64,000 bases of DNA from Castor canadensis (taxonomy: Eukaryota > Chordata > Mammalia > Rodentia > Castoridae): NCBI RefSeq assembly GCF_047511655.1, contig NC_133398.1:52767638-52831637 (forward strand), in the 5' to 3' direction. The position numbers were made by a program, and so were the translations under genes. This document shows positions 10,735 through 21,334 of the stretch, piece after piece (position 1 is the stretch's first letter; each line of letters begins with the position of its first letter). Under the pieces are notes generated by a model. It was not told the origin of the DNA. It did no database searches and saw only the letters and a list, made by a program, of their open reading frames with translations.

Positions 10735-11340
10735 ATTACCTTAGATGTACCTAATTCACTTATATAAAGTTGAAAAGGAAAAATGACTTCTCTGAACTCT
10801 GCACTTCATCTAAAGAGATAACAGCTTGTATACCTGGGAAGACAGTTTTGTACCCCAGAATTGTCCCTGAAAGAATTCACTGATTTCTCTTGTGACATGT
10901 CTCTAGTTAAAAAAAAAAAAAGAATCCAGTGATTTCACAAATAGCAAAAAAGGCAGGGGCAGGGTGTTTGGTTCACACTTTAGTCTCGAAGAACGGGGGA
11001 AGGGTAGGGAATTGTATATTATCCCATATTTAACATGCCACAAAAAATTTAAATCTGGAGAGAAGATGTATCAGCAAATGCTAAAGTGTAATAATATTGG
11101 TGCCTAAAAGTTAATGGTACCTGCTTCACAGGCTTTCCTCATGTAGTAAATATGAAGCATATAGTTCATAAATGTGACATTTACAATCAAAGCCAAGATT
11201 TATGACAGCATCACTATTCTATAAATTATATTATAGGTATATTATATATCTATATTTTAGATATGTTATAGGTATGAATTATTATAAATGAATTTATTGT
11301 TGTGTTATAGTGAGGACTTCTGCTATAGTTATGGCCTAAA
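10735..11340. other. No recognised feature; AT-rich
   Basis: A short TATA-rich stretch at 11,220-11,290 (TAGGTATATTATATATC-type) lies in otherwise featureless DNA. Confidence 0.4.
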
Positions 11341-11349
11341 AAAATGGCA

Positions 11350-11551
11350 TGGCTGGAGGCCAGTGGCTCATACCTGTAATCCTAGCTACTCAAGAAGCAG
11401 AGATCAGGAGGACTGGGGTTCCAAGCCAACCCCAGGCAAACAGTATGTGATACCCTATCTCAAAAAAAACCTATCACAAAAAAGTGCTGGTGGAGTGGCT
11501 CAAGGTAAAGGCCCTGAGTTCAAACCCCAGTACTGCAAAAAAAAAAAAAAA
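11350..11551 (+). repeat. Two-part SINE, type D1
   Basis: Left arm ggccagtggctcatacctg, linker cctatcacaaaaaag, tail of 15 A. Confidence 0.92.
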
Positions 11552-11603
11552 TTGTATAGGGATTTAATGTTATATAATATCTAAGGAGTACTATAGTCTA
11601 GGT

Positions 11604-12215
11604 TTATTTATTTATTTTTGGTACTGGGGTTTGAACTCAAGGCCTCATGATTAGTAGGCAGGTACTCTACCACTTGAGCCACTCCTCCAGCCTTGTTTTG
11701 TGTTAGGTATTTTTGAGATAGGAACTTGGAAAGTATTTGTCCAGGACTGGCTTCGAACTGTGATCCTCCTGATCTCTGCCTCCTGAGAATCTAGGATTAC
11801 AGACCTGAGCCACTGGTGCCTGGCCTAACCTCAAATTCTTTATTTTATTTATTTATTTATTTATTTTGTGGTATGGGGGTTTGAACTCAGGGCCTCATAC
11901 TTGTTAGGCAGGTGTTCTTATTGCTTGAGGCACTTCCCCAGCATGGTCTCGAACTCTTGATCCTCTTCCCTCAATTTCCTGAGTGCTGGGATTACAGGCA
12001 TGCACCACCATGCTCAGTTTATAATTTTTTTTTTATTTTCCTTTTGTTTTTTCCAGTGCTGTTGATTGAAACTAGGGTCTTGTGCTCTACAACTGAGCTA
12101 TATTCCCATTCCTAGGATTTATTTTTTATTTTTATTTTTTTCAGTGCTGGTGATCAAATTGGGGCCTTGTGCATACTACAAAAGCACAATACCACTAAGC
12201 TACACCCATAGCCCC
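11604..12215 (-). repeat. Cluster of four minus-strand SINEs
   Basis: 11,604-11,825 two-part SINE with full right arm; 11,841-12,018 an ID arm joined to a B1 arm in a different junction (no D1/D2 linker); 12,025-12,113 ID monomer; 12,118-12,215 ID monomer. Each starts with its own T-rich tail. Confidence 0.87.
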
Positions 12216-12419
12216 CAGAATTTTTTTTTTAAGCAGCAAGGTGGTTAATATTCATAAACTCAGAATCGTTGGGTAACTTCTGAAACTCCACCCTTTGTTT
12301 GCACAAAACTCAGAAGCATTTTGAAGTTTACCTTTTTAGATTCAGTTCAGGGAAGCTTTTTTTCTTTTAAATTGTGATCCTAATGTTCTTGAACTCTTTC
12401 AATTTTTTAAGCATATGAA

Positions 12420-12530
12420 AAATTTTTTTTTTTGGATAGGGGTTTACTTTGTAACCCAGGCTGTTCTCAAACTTGATATCCTTCTCATCCCAAGTACTGG
12501 GATCACAGGCATGTGCCACTGTACCAGCCT
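12420..12530 (-). repeat. B1
   Basis: tttgtaacccaggctgttct and ctgggatcacaggcatgtgc are B1 landmarks in reverse. Confidence 0.85.
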
Positions 12531-12636
12531 GCAACTCTCAAATTTCTTCAAAATGTTTTGGGGCTTACAAAACACTAAGAAACTTAAAGACAATTTCAAG
12601 AGAAAGGAATTTAGACTAGTGATAGCTTACCTGATT

Positions 12637-12729
12637 GTTTTTCCTCCCCTTTGGTGGTACTGGACTTTGAACTCTGGGCCTAATGCTTGCTAGCAGGTGC
12701 TCTACCACTTGAGTCACTCTACCAGTCCA
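12637..12729 (-). repeat. ID monomer
   Basis: Reverse tRNA-like arm. TSD close to cttacctgatt / cttatctgatt. Confidence 0.85.
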
Positions 12730-12768
12730 ACTTATCTGATTTTCTGATTATTTAAGACTTTATTCCAG

Positions 12769-12983
12769 CTGGGTGCCAGTGGCTCATGCGTGTAATCCTA
12801 GCTACTTGGGAGGCTGAGATCAGAAGAATGAGGTGTGAGGCCAACCTGAGCAAATAGTTCCCAAGACCCCATCTTGAAAATACCCAAAAAAAAAAGGGCT
12901 GGAGGAGTGGCTCAGGTGGTAGAGTACATAACTAGCAAGTGTGAGGCCCTGAGTTCAAACCCCAGTAGTGCTAAAAAAAAAAG
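12769..12983 (+). repeat. Two-part SINE with full right arm
   Basis: gctgggtgccagtggctca left arm; ggctggaggagtggctcagg right arm; short TSD ttccag at both ends. Confidence 0.92.
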
Positions 12984-13002
12984 TTCCAGTTGTTAACAGC
13001 AC

Positions 13003-13375
13003 TGGTGCAGTCTGTGATCAGAAGACTTCCAAATTCTTTGTCCTGTGTGGAAGAATCCATGGCAGGGCACATGGGTGCAAATGGAACTCATTAAAAGCTA
13101 GAGAACCGAAATATGGAGGGGAGCATGGAGGGGCCCAAGTGAAGTCGGCCAACCCAGAATGCTGTTTCTGCTCTTCAGGTGCTTTAAAAACCTATGATAA
13201 CCTATGGGAAGGGGGGAACCAGGAGATTCCCATCCAAGGATCAATGAGTGGGGAGGAGCATGGGTTCCCAGCCAGGTGAGGGTGGTTCCTGTGCCAAACC
13301 ATGGTTAATCCAATATGTAATATTTTTCTATGAGCCCCAAACTTTCCCTAATTTTAGCCTACCTCACAATGAGTT
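13003..13375 (+). repeat. Unassigned 365-bp repeat family, copy 1
   Basis: About 373 bp beginning TGGTGCAGTC and ending TAGCCTACCTCA. It is homologous along its whole length to 29,156-29,520 in the opposite orientation. Shared blocks include gacttccaaattctttg, gtggaagaatccatgg, gtgctttaaaa, and ctttccctaattttagcct. TG...CA ends suggest a solo LTR, but I see no AATAAA and no clean TSD. An acceptor-like cttcag (13,176) and donor-like cag|gtgagg (13,276) inside it are part of the repeat, so the 103-codon open frame across it is not a gene. Confidence 0.8.
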
Positions 13376-13527
13376 TCAGAAATAGAAATTATATAAAGGC
13401 AAAGTTCCCATAGTTTTCGCTATTTCAGATAAACTGATCATTGACTTCATTTTAGAGTTCCCTTTTCCATTTTAGATATAGTATAATGTCCTGGAAAGAA
13501 GTAAGAATCAAGAGACCTGAATTTGCC

Positions 13528-13858
13528 ATGCCTGGTGGCTCATTCTTATAATCTCAATACTTCAGAGGCAGAGGCAGGAAGCTTTCAAGGTTCAGGCCAG
13601 CTTGGACTACATAGCAAGTTCAAGGCCAGCCTCAGGAGGATGAGGGAAGATGATCATGAATTAAAGGCCAGCCTCAATTAACTAGGGAGACCCCGTCTTT
13701 AAGGCTGAAAAAAAAAAAATGAAAGAAGAAAGAAATATGCAGGGTAAAAAAATACGTACTCTCTCTCTCTCTCTCTTTCTTTCTGTGGTACTGTATTAAA
13801 CCCAGGGCCTCCTGCATGCTAGTTATGTGTTCGACCACTGAGCTACCTCTTGTCCCTC
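13528..13858. repeat. B1 with internal duplication, (CT)n, then minus ID monomer
   Basis: 13,528-13,721 is a plus B1 whose aaggccagcct block occurs twice, giving an enlarged element. (CT)n lies near 13,759-13,786. 13,785-13,858 is a minus ID monomer. Confidence 0.82.
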
Positions 13859-13974
13859 AGAAGATTACTTTTAATATTTGTGTAAGTATCAATATGCCTA
13901 GACATATATACAAAGAAACTACCGGTAAGATTGGCGAGGTCATGGGTAATTCACTTTCCTCAATTTTCTCAACT

Positions 13975-14508
13975 GAGCTGGGTGTAGTGGTACATGCCTA
14001 TAATCCTAGCTATGCAGGAAGCATAGGTAAGAGGATCAAGGTTGGAGGCTAGCCCTGGGCAAAAGGTGAGACCTTATCCAAGAAATAACCTAAAAGCAAA
14101 AATGGGGGGCTGGTGGAATGGCTGAAGTGGTAGAGTATCTGACAAGTAAGAGTGAGGCCCCAAGTTCAAACCCCAGAACCACCCCTCCCCTCCTCCAAAA
14201 AAGGGATTGGAGAAGTGGCTCAAGCAGTAAAATGCTTGCCTACCAGTGCAAGGTCCTGATTTAAAACCCCAGTACTGCCAAGGAAGGAAAGAAGGAAGGG
14301 AGGAAGGGAGGAAGGAAGAAAGGAAGGAAGGAAGGAAGGGAGAATGAAAAAGATTGCTCAACTGTTTTTCCAGTGAACACATGTTTGAATGGTAAGTAGG
14401 TGTAAGTTAAAAATAGCTGGCGAAGTGGCTCAAGCAGAATAGTGCCTGCCTAGTAGGCATGAGGCCCTAAGTTCAAGCCCCATTGCTACCAAAAAAGCCA
14501 AAAACCAA
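13975..14508 (+). repeat. Two-part SINE, ID monomer with (GGAA)n, ID monomer
   Basis: 13,975-14,200 two-part SINE with full right arm. 14,203-14,280 ID monomer whose tail has become (GGAA)n at 14,281-14,342. 14,414-14,508 another ID monomer. Confidence 0.87.
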
Positions 14509-14529
14509 AAAATACTGTCTTGAGAAATT

Positions 14530-14812
14530 TAGCCAGGAGCTAGTGGCTCATGCCAGTAATCCTAGCTACCCTGCTGCCCATAGCTATATACACTTTGACT
14601 AAAGAATGTAAGCCTTCGAGGTGCTGGTGGCTCACACTTGTAATCCTAGCTACTCAGGAGGTAGAGATCAGGAGGATTGAGGTTTGAAGCCAGCCCAGGG
14701 AAATAGTTCTGTGAGAACCTATCATGAAAAAACCCTTCAAAGAAAAGAACTGGTGGAGTGGCTTAAGGTGTAGGCCCTGAGTTCAAGCCATAGTATTGCA
14801 AATAAATAAACA
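14530..14812 (+). repeat. SINE 5' fragment joined to copy B of the 9.45-kb segment and a D1 SINE
   Basis: 14,530-14,570 is the first 40 bases of a left arm that stops abruptly at cctagctac. 14,571-14,611 is the non-SINE flank shared with 9,446-9,493. 14,612-14,812 is a two-part D1 element ending in (AAAT)n. Confidence 0.85.
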
Positions 14813-14834
14813 AAGGCATGATATCAGACCCTTG

Positions 14835-14910
14835 TTATAGGGAGACTTAAGCAGGATGATCTGAGCTCCAGGCCAGCCTGGGCTACATAGTAAGGCTGTG
14901 TCAACAAGAG
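14835..14910 (+). repeat. B1 fragment
   Basis: gagctccaggccagcctggg and ctacatagtaagg mark a 5'-truncated B1. Confidence 0.75.
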
Positions 14911-14919
14911 GAGAGTCTA

Positions 14920-16560
14920 TCAGAATTTGACTAAAGGAAACGAAAGCAAAGAGCAACAGCTGGACGTCTGTTGGGAAGGAAGGTTTGCTCTTTTGAAGAG
15001 AAGAACAGCAAAGGACTCCCTGTGAATACAGAGTTTATTCTGTCAGGAGAAGGATGTGTTTATGTGACTATCATCTCTTTATTCTCATGCCAAGTGGAAA
15101 GAAAACAAAGCAGGCAGAAGAAACTGATAAGAACCTTTAGCTGATTGGAAGGGGGTCAGCAGAACTAAACCTAAACTAATTCTTGAAATCATTTTGTATA
15201 GCAAGAGAACAGTCTGGATTTGATTAAGATAGAGAAAAACTTCACTGAGCTCATGTTACCAGAGGAATTTGGAGACCACATTGGCCCAAAGTGTGGGATC
15301 ATCTTAGCAGGAAATCTTTTTATAAGAATTATATTCAAAGTCACTTAAAAAGAACCCTTACAATTTATCTGTGCATAAATCCAAGATGGACATATTTTGA
15401 ATGTGGTAAAACTCTGGTGGTTAGTGATATATGCATTTTCAATAAACTCTTGCCTGATATAAATAGCTAAACATGATGGTTAGCAATAGCCCTCTAGGTA
15501 TTTTCATATGAAGAGAAGAGGAAGGTAGAAATGTTTTAATCTGCTCTTGGTTAACCATTCCTTCTCCTGAAGTCCAGCTGTTTGAACCATGTAGCCCTCG
15601 TCAACACTAAACATCACTGATAGCTCTAAAACTTAAAGCAATAAACAATCACCAGAACCCTGAACTTGAAAACTACAGCTATAACCAAAACCAAGCCAGC
15701 AAGACACGATAAATGAGCAAGTGGCTTTTGCAAGTTCACACTATTATAGTTAGATTTTTGGCAATAGCTTGTCATAGCATGCAAATGGTAGTTCTTTTTT
15801 TTTTTTTTAAGTTCTTTTCATTTACAAATGATAGTTCTTTGTTTTATATCTACAAATGGAGACTTTTTCCAACAGCTGCATAATATTTTCTACCTACAGA
15901 GCACCTAACTGCAAACTAATTCTTAGGGATTCCTCCTGAATATAACAATTTAAACAAACCTACAGTGCACTAATTTATTTGCTTAACATTGTTTGCTCAA
16001 TACTTACATTGGCTCACTTAAGGCACAACGTGCTGTGTAGTCAGTTGGCAGGGTTGGCTGTCTGATATGAACTCTGACCCAGTGGGGGTTGAGTAACCTT
16101 ATCTCCTGTTAAGCCTTGTCAGATCCACTCACCTAGGTGACTATTTACATTTTTAGTCCTCTTTAGAAAAATGTACAGAAGCATTACTATTTGACACCTG
16201 TCTTCCTGTGTTCTGTTTATATTCTGAATCTTATTGGCCTTGGCCTTTTCTGCTTTAACACTGAATTAATTTGTAATCTTAGTTTTGGATTCTGGTTTTA
16301 GTTTATTTGGTTCCCCATACTTTAGATCCTACATTTAGTATGGTTTTCTATTTTTGTTCCATCTAGGACTTGTATCGAATACAAATTCCTGAATTTAACA
16401 CCCCCTAAAGTCCACCCACACACCTCTTAAACTGAGATATTATTTCTCAAATCCTACAGATTAAAACCACAGGGGAAATATCAGCTCAGCTAGAAAAGCA
16501 TCTTTCTTAGCCTCTTGATAAATTTCTTCTTAGGTGGAGAGTCCTCATGTAAAACCCTAA
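14920..16560. other. Repeat-poor island of 1.64 kb, no gene supported
   Basis: This is the longest stretch in the window's left half without a SINE. It is AT-rich, has no long open frame and no recognisable exon. A T-run lies at about 15,797-15,809, and CAATAAA-type hexamers near 15,440 and 15,640 are not in an LTR or gene context. Confidence 0.45.
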
Positions 16561-16565
16561 ATTTA

Positions 16566-16687
16566 AGCCAGGTGTGGTGACATTTGTCTATACTTCCAAA
16601 AGTTCAGGAGATTGAAGTGGGAGGACTGCATATTAGAGGCCAGTCTGTGCAATTTAGCAAGACCCTGTCTCAAACAACAACAAAACC
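16566..16687 (+). repeat. B1
   Basis: agccaggtgtggtgacattt and agaccctgtctcaaaca. TSD cctaaatt is visible on both sides. Confidence 0.88.
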
Positions 16688-17063
16688 TAAATTAATTCAT
16701 CCAAAAGACATTGTGCAAGTGTTATTTGTTCGTACAGGCCTCCCCCTCCACACCCCCAGGGGGCAAGAAGAACCTGCTTGACTAGCTGTCATCACTGAAT
16801 TAAAAGACATTCAGTGAATTCAGTGAGGAGAAACCTGCCTGTCTTTCATTTGCTCTTCATCCCCTGATTTGCTCACCAGATACAGACACATTTGACTGCA
16901 GTTTTGACTGGAGCAGAAATAGGTTGGTAGGAGGAACTAAGGTTTCCTGATGCTGTCACCAGCACTCCAGTCCAGCTGCGTGCTTTCTGGTAGAGCACTG
17001 GACTACACGAAGTGCCAGGCACGTACACACTTAGCAAGAATTTGGCTGAATACTCATAAGATC

Positions 17064-17066
<3 letters not shown>

Positions 17067-17098
<32 letters not shown>

Positions 17099-17170
17099 TG
17101 CTAGGAATTGAACCCAGGGCCTCATGCTTGCTGCATAAGCCTTCTACCATGTGAGCCGCATGCCCAGCTC
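17067..17170 (-). repeat. (GT)15 tail and ID monomer
   Basis: The GT run 17,067-17,096 occupies the position of the poly-T tail of a minus ID monomer (17,097-17,170), so the microsatellite probably arose in the SINE tail. Confidence 0.87.
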
Positions 17171-17447
17171 TGAATATTCATAAAATCTAATCGTAATTAT
17201 GTACGTTTGATGTAAGTTTGTTTGAATTATAAGTTTTGAAATATTAAATAATATTCATCATGTACCTGGATGTGTATAAGCTACTTAATTTTGGATTACA
17301 AATATAACACTTTCCGGGAATGCGAATGCTTTGATATAATTTGAGGAGATCTTAATCCCAAATATATGTCCCAAAAGCCTGCCACAATGTCTGAAGTTCC
17401 TACTAACTAGGAGCTCATATCTTTGTGTCTTAAATGAACTCAAGATG

Positions 17448-17903
17448 CACATGGTAGCTCACATCTGTAATCCCAGCTCCTCTGGAAGTATAAATAGGAG
17501 GATCTCAGTTCAGGCCTGCCCAGGCAAAAATTTGAGATCCTATCTCAACATCTAATTAAAGCAAAAAGGGCTGAGGGTGTGGCTCATGTGGTAGAACACC
17601 TGCCTAGTAAACCTGAGGCCCCGAGTTCAACCCTCAGTAACCACCCCCCCAACAATTTTTTTATTAAAAAAAAAAAGGAGTAGCTGGACATAGTGGCACA
17701 TGCCTTTAACCTAGGTACTCGGGAGGCTGAGATTGGAAGAATCAAGGTTTGAGGCCAGCCTGGGCAGATAGTTCTGGAGATCCTATCTCCAAAATAACCA
17801 GACCAATATGGACTGCAGATGTGGTTTAAGTGGTAGAGTGCCTGCTTTATAACTGCTAAGCCCTGAGTTCAAACCCTACTTCCACCAAGGGAAAAAAAAA
17901 AAG
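17448..17903 (+). repeat. Two two-part SINEs
   Basis: 17,448-17,650 diverged element with full right arm and C-run end. 17,683-17,903 type D2, with ccaaaataaccagacc linker and A-tail. Confidence 0.88.
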
Positions 17904-17948
17904 AAAGTGAGAATAGCAAGATTCTAAAGCCATTATCAAGTAGTGCCT

Positions 17949-18435
17949 TTTTTTTTTTTTTTTTTGTAGTACTGGAGTTTAAACTCCTAACACCTTGAGC
18001 CACTCCACCAGCCCTTTTTTGTTTTGGAGGGTTTTGTTGAGACAGGGTCTCGAGAACTATTTGCTCTGGCTGGTTTCAAACCTCGATCCTCCTGTTCTCT
18101 GCCTCCTGAGTAGCTAGGATTATAGGCATGAGCCGCCGGCTCCCAGCATTTGTGCCTTATTGAATATCTATTTCTCAAACCTTTAATGTCAATGCCACCT
18201 ACATCCAGCTAATGTCATATTTGTAAAGGTTTTTGTTTTTGATGGTACTAGGATTTGAACTCAGGATCTCATGCTTGCCTTACCACTTAAGTCACTCTGC
18301 CAGCCCAATTTTGTGTTGGTTATTATAGGTAGGTCTTGGCAAATAGTTGCCTCACCTGGCTTCAAACTGCCATCCTCCTGATTACTGCCTCCCAAGTAGT
18401 GAGGATTACAGGTGTAAACCACCAGCACCCCGGCT
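17949..18435 (-). repeat. Two minus two-part SINEs
   Basis: 17,949-18,147 type D1 with 20-T tail. 18,229-18,435 with a longer right arm. Confidence 0.9.
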
Positions 18436-18630
18436 GTTTCATTTTTTTATTGTTTTTGAGGGTCAATTATATGTAAGGCACAGTGTTAGAGTTCAGCTTC
18501 TTTACTTATTGGCTAATCTCACATTATTTTTATCTATTACATACTAGGCTTAATTAGAATTAATTTATACTTATATTGACTTTTCCCAGGATTGACTGAA
18601 AGGATGAGATTATTACTTTTAGCATAAGGG

Positions 18631-18963
18631 TTTTTTTTTTTCTCTTTTTGGTGATAATGGGGTTTGAACTCAGGGCCTCATGCCTGCCAGGCAGACACTC
18701 TACCACCTGATCCACTCTGCCAGCCCTGTGTATTTTTGAGATAGGGTGTCAGGAACCATTTGCCCAGGCTGGCCTCCAGTCTGGATCCTCATGAGCTCTG
18801 CCTCCCATGCTGCTTAGATTACTGGTGTTAGTCACCAGCACCCAACTATTTATTTATTGTGACAGAGTCTCACTATGTAGCAGAGGCTGGTCTTGAACTT
18901 GTGATCCTCCTGCCTTAGCTTCCTGGATACTGGGATTCCAGGCATGTGCCACCATGCCCAGCC
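18631..18963 (-). repeat. Two-part SINE then B1, both minus
   Basis: 18,631-18,846 two-part SINE with full right arm. 18,847-18,963 B1 (cactatgtagcagaggctgg). Confidence 0.9.
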
Positions 18964-19129
18964 TAGCACCAAGCAATTAACTTTTAGCCCCTCTTTATTA
19001 AAATTAATGAAACTCATAGCTGCAATGGTTTGCGTCCTCAGGGGTTTTCCCCATTGCAAGCTGCAGCCAGTTTGGTTCCAGTCTCTGACGATAGTGCTCC
19101 TATGCACCCAAGTTTTAATGCATAGAAAA

Positions 19130-19265
19130 CTGCCAGGCTCTTGTTAAAATGCAGATTTCCAATCAGTAGCCATAGTCTGAACCTGAGATTCTACAGCCTT
19201 AGTAAACTCACAGGTGTTTCTAATGCTGACAGCTCACGGACCCCACTTTGAGTACCAAGGCATTA
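19130..19265 (+). mobile_element. MER5-like hAT fossil
   Basis: ttgttaaaatgcagattt, gaacctgagattctacagcc, gtgtttctaatgctgac and ccactttgagtaccaaggc follow the order of the MER5A/5B consensus as I remember it. No transposase is present. Confidence 0.6.
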
Positions 19266-19321
19266 GTACTCAAAGATACTATACCTGTTGAGAGCCCCTT
19301 AGTGAAAGCTGTTTCATCCCT

Positions 19322-19419
19322 TATTTTTTATTTATTTGTTTTCTTGGCAGTATTAGGACTTGAACTCAGGGCCTCAGGATTGCTAAGGCACTCTACCACT
19401 TGAGCCCCTCCTTCAGCCC
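19322..19419 (-). repeat. ID monomer
   Basis: Reverse tRNA-like arm. TSD ttcatccctta / ttcattccctta. Confidence 0.87.
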
Positions 19420-19665
19420 ATTCATTCCCTTATTTAATACAGCCTCTTCCACCTTGATAGAACCTAAGTCTGAGAGCTCCACACTCCACCCCACCCACCC
19501 CAGCTCTTCAGCTGGTTCCTCCAGGGCAGTGAGTGTTTGCTTGTTCTCCAGCTGCCTTCCCAAGGTCCTGCTTTTGTTTCTGTGCTCAGAAAGGACCTTC
19601 TTTACAAGAGTGAAGCCCTGAGTTCAAATCCCACTCCCACAAAAAAGAAAAGAATCACTTCTTGG

Positions 19666-19868
19666 AGGCCGGGCACTGGTGGCTCACATCTATAATCCTA
19701 GCTATTCACGAGGCAGAGATCAGGAGGATCACGGTTCAAAGCCAGTGCAGGCAAATAGTTCACAAGAGACCCTATCTCAAAAAAACACTTCACAAAAAAA
19801 GGGCTGGTAAAGTAGCTCAAGGTATAGGCTCTGAGTCCAAGCCCCAGTACTGATTGAGGGGAAAAAAA
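19666..19868 (+). repeat. Two-part SINE, type D1, inserted into the U2 5' end
   Basis: Bounded by aaaagaatcacttcttgg (19,648-19,665) and aaaagaatcgcttcttgg (19,869-19,886), an 18-bp TSD with one C-G to C-A change. The duplicated bases include the first 12 of U2. Confidence 0.93.
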
Positions 19869-19874
19869 AAAAGA

Positions 19875-20030
19875 ATCGCTTCTTGGCCTTTTGGCTAAGA
19901 TCAAGTGTAGTATCTGTTCTTACTAGTTTAATATATTAAATGGATTTTTGGAGCAGGGAGATGGAATAGGAGCTTTCTCTGTCCACTCTATTGACCTGGT
20001 CTTGCGGTACCTCCAGGAATGGTGCATCCT
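19875..20030 (+). pseudogene. U2 snRNA retropseudogene
   Basis: Starts at the exact U2 5' end (atcgcttcttggccttttgg), keeps the branch-site-pairing GTAGTA (about 19,907) and the Sm site ATTTTTGG (19,944-19,951), and runs to the U2 3' end (ggtgcatcc) followed by a 15-A tail at 20,041. About 29 bases are missing between two AATAT repeats near 19,930, removing stem-loop II. The A-tail, deletion and lack of U2 promoter elements mark it as a non-functional L1-mobilised copy. Confidence 0.93.
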
Positions 20031-20338
20031 TTGGGATTCTAAAAAAAAAAAAAAAGAAGAAAGGACCTTCTGTGCTGTTTCTCCCTGAGGCACTCCCTCC
20101 CCCACTCAAGGCTTCTCCCTTTTCCTGGGAAGCTTGGTCACCAGATCCTTTATTTATGGCCCATTAACTGCCTTTATCTAAGAGATAAGAAAGATAAATG
20201 AAACCAGCAGCCCTTTGTTCAGATCATTTCACTTTGATATGAACCGCTCTATTTTCGTCCAAAGTTTGCAGTTTATTTTATAGGTTTGAGAAAGGTGGCT
20301 AGAGACCTGGGTCTGCTTTGATCTTTGTTCTGGTTTCT

Positions 20339-20660
20339 TTGTTTTTTTTACCCCTTTGTAGTACCTGGGTTTCAACTAGAGCCTCTGCTTGCTAGGCAGG
20401 CACTCTATCACTTGAGCCATGTCCCCAATCCTTTTTTGTTTTAGTTATTTTTTCTGGTAGGGTTTTTTTTTTTTTTTCTCAGCTGGCCTGAACCACAAAT
20501 CCTCCTACTCAAAGCTTCCCACATAGCTGGGATGACAGGCCCACCACCATGCCTAGCTTTATCCTTGAGATGGGGGTCTCAGAACTTTTTGGACAGGCTG
20601 GCCTCAAACCTCTGCCTCCAAAGTATATTGGAATTACAATTTGAGCCACCGCTCTTGTCC
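20339..20660 (-). repeat. Three-arm minus SINE assembly
   Basis: An ID arm followed on the minus strand by two successive 7SL-like arms; the second starts near 20,560 (gagatgggggtctcagaac). Similar architecture to 55,762-56,099, though more diverged. Confidence 0.7.
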
Positions 20661-20724
20661 GTTCTGATTTCTTAAACTCTGGAGTGATTGGTAAACCTTT
20701 CAGAAGTCAGGCGTACTAGTCTTT

Positions 20725-20880
20725 ATTTTGGCTGTCTCAATGCCACAGAACTGTAGACTTTGACAGTAGGAAGGGGCTTTCAAGTTTTAGTTCAACAACT
20801 TCATCTGACAGATAGGAAACAGGTTCATGGAGTTTCTGGACCTTGCTGAAGACTACACAATTAAGGCTATTCTGGGATGG
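20725..20880. repeat. Possible old mammalian interspersed repeat
   Basis: gactttgacagtaggaaggg, cttcatctgacagataggaaa and ccttgctgaagactacaca resemble the mammal-wide elements with a gaggaaactgaggc-type core. The family is not certain. Confidence 0.4.
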
Positions 20881-20919
20881 TGAGTTCCCCAAATCTTTTA
20901 AAATGTGCTCCACAGAACT

Positions 20920-21173
20920 CTTTTATTATTATAAACAGGGTCTCACTATACAGCCCTGCTGTCATAGATCCTCCTGCTTCAACCTCCCGAGTGCTGAGAT
21001 TACGGCTGTGTACCACCATACTCATCTCTGCACCTCTTAATATCTATCCTCTTTGCTTTAAACATCTGTTTGTAGGGTTGGCAGAGTGGCTCAAGTGGTA
21101 AGAGCATCTGCCTAGCAAGCATGAGGCCCTGAGTTCAATCCCCAGTGCCACCAAAAAAAGAAAAGAAAAAAAG
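20920..21173. repeat. B1 (-) and ID monomer (+)
   Basis: 20,920-21,027 B1 in reverse; 21,076-21,173 ID monomer with very intact A and B boxes (ggctcaagtggtaagagc, gagttcaatcc). Confidence 0.88.
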
Positions 21174-21233
21174 TAAAAGTTGGAACTCAAACACCTGTGT
21201 ATCTTGAGGAATGAGGTGACATATGCTGACTCT

Positions 21234-21319
21234 TTTTTTTTTGACAGTACCGGGGTTTTAACTCAGGGCCCCATGCTTGCCAGATAGGCAGTCCACCACT
21301 TGAGCCATGCCACCACCCC
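21234..21319 (-). repeat. ID monomer
   Basis: Perfect 12-bp TSD tatgctgactct at 21,222-21,233 and 21,320-21,331. Confidence 0.93.
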
Positions 21320-21334
21320 TATGCTGACTCTCGA

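Larger units (their letters stand above)
19588..20071 (+). mobile_element. Nested composite retroinsertion (SINE fragment + U2 + SINE)
   Basis: The whole block is bounded by a perfect 14-bp duplication, agaaaggaccttct, at 19,588-19,601 and 20,058-20,071. Inside are the last 50 bases of an ID-type arm (19,602-19,653), a U2 snRNA copy with its own poly-A, and a complete D1 SINE (19,666-19,868) that later split the U2 5' end. Confidence 0.85.

Noticed and set aside
12968..13279. 103-codon frame with acceptor-like cttcag and donor-like cag|gtgagg
   Set aside because: The interval lies in a dispersed repeat with a second copy at 29,156-29,520, so the signals are repeat sequence.
19875..20030. Functional U2 snRNA gene
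   Set aside because: Stem-loop II is deleted, the 5' end is split by a SINE, there is a poly-A tail and TSD, and no snRNA promoter elements precede it.
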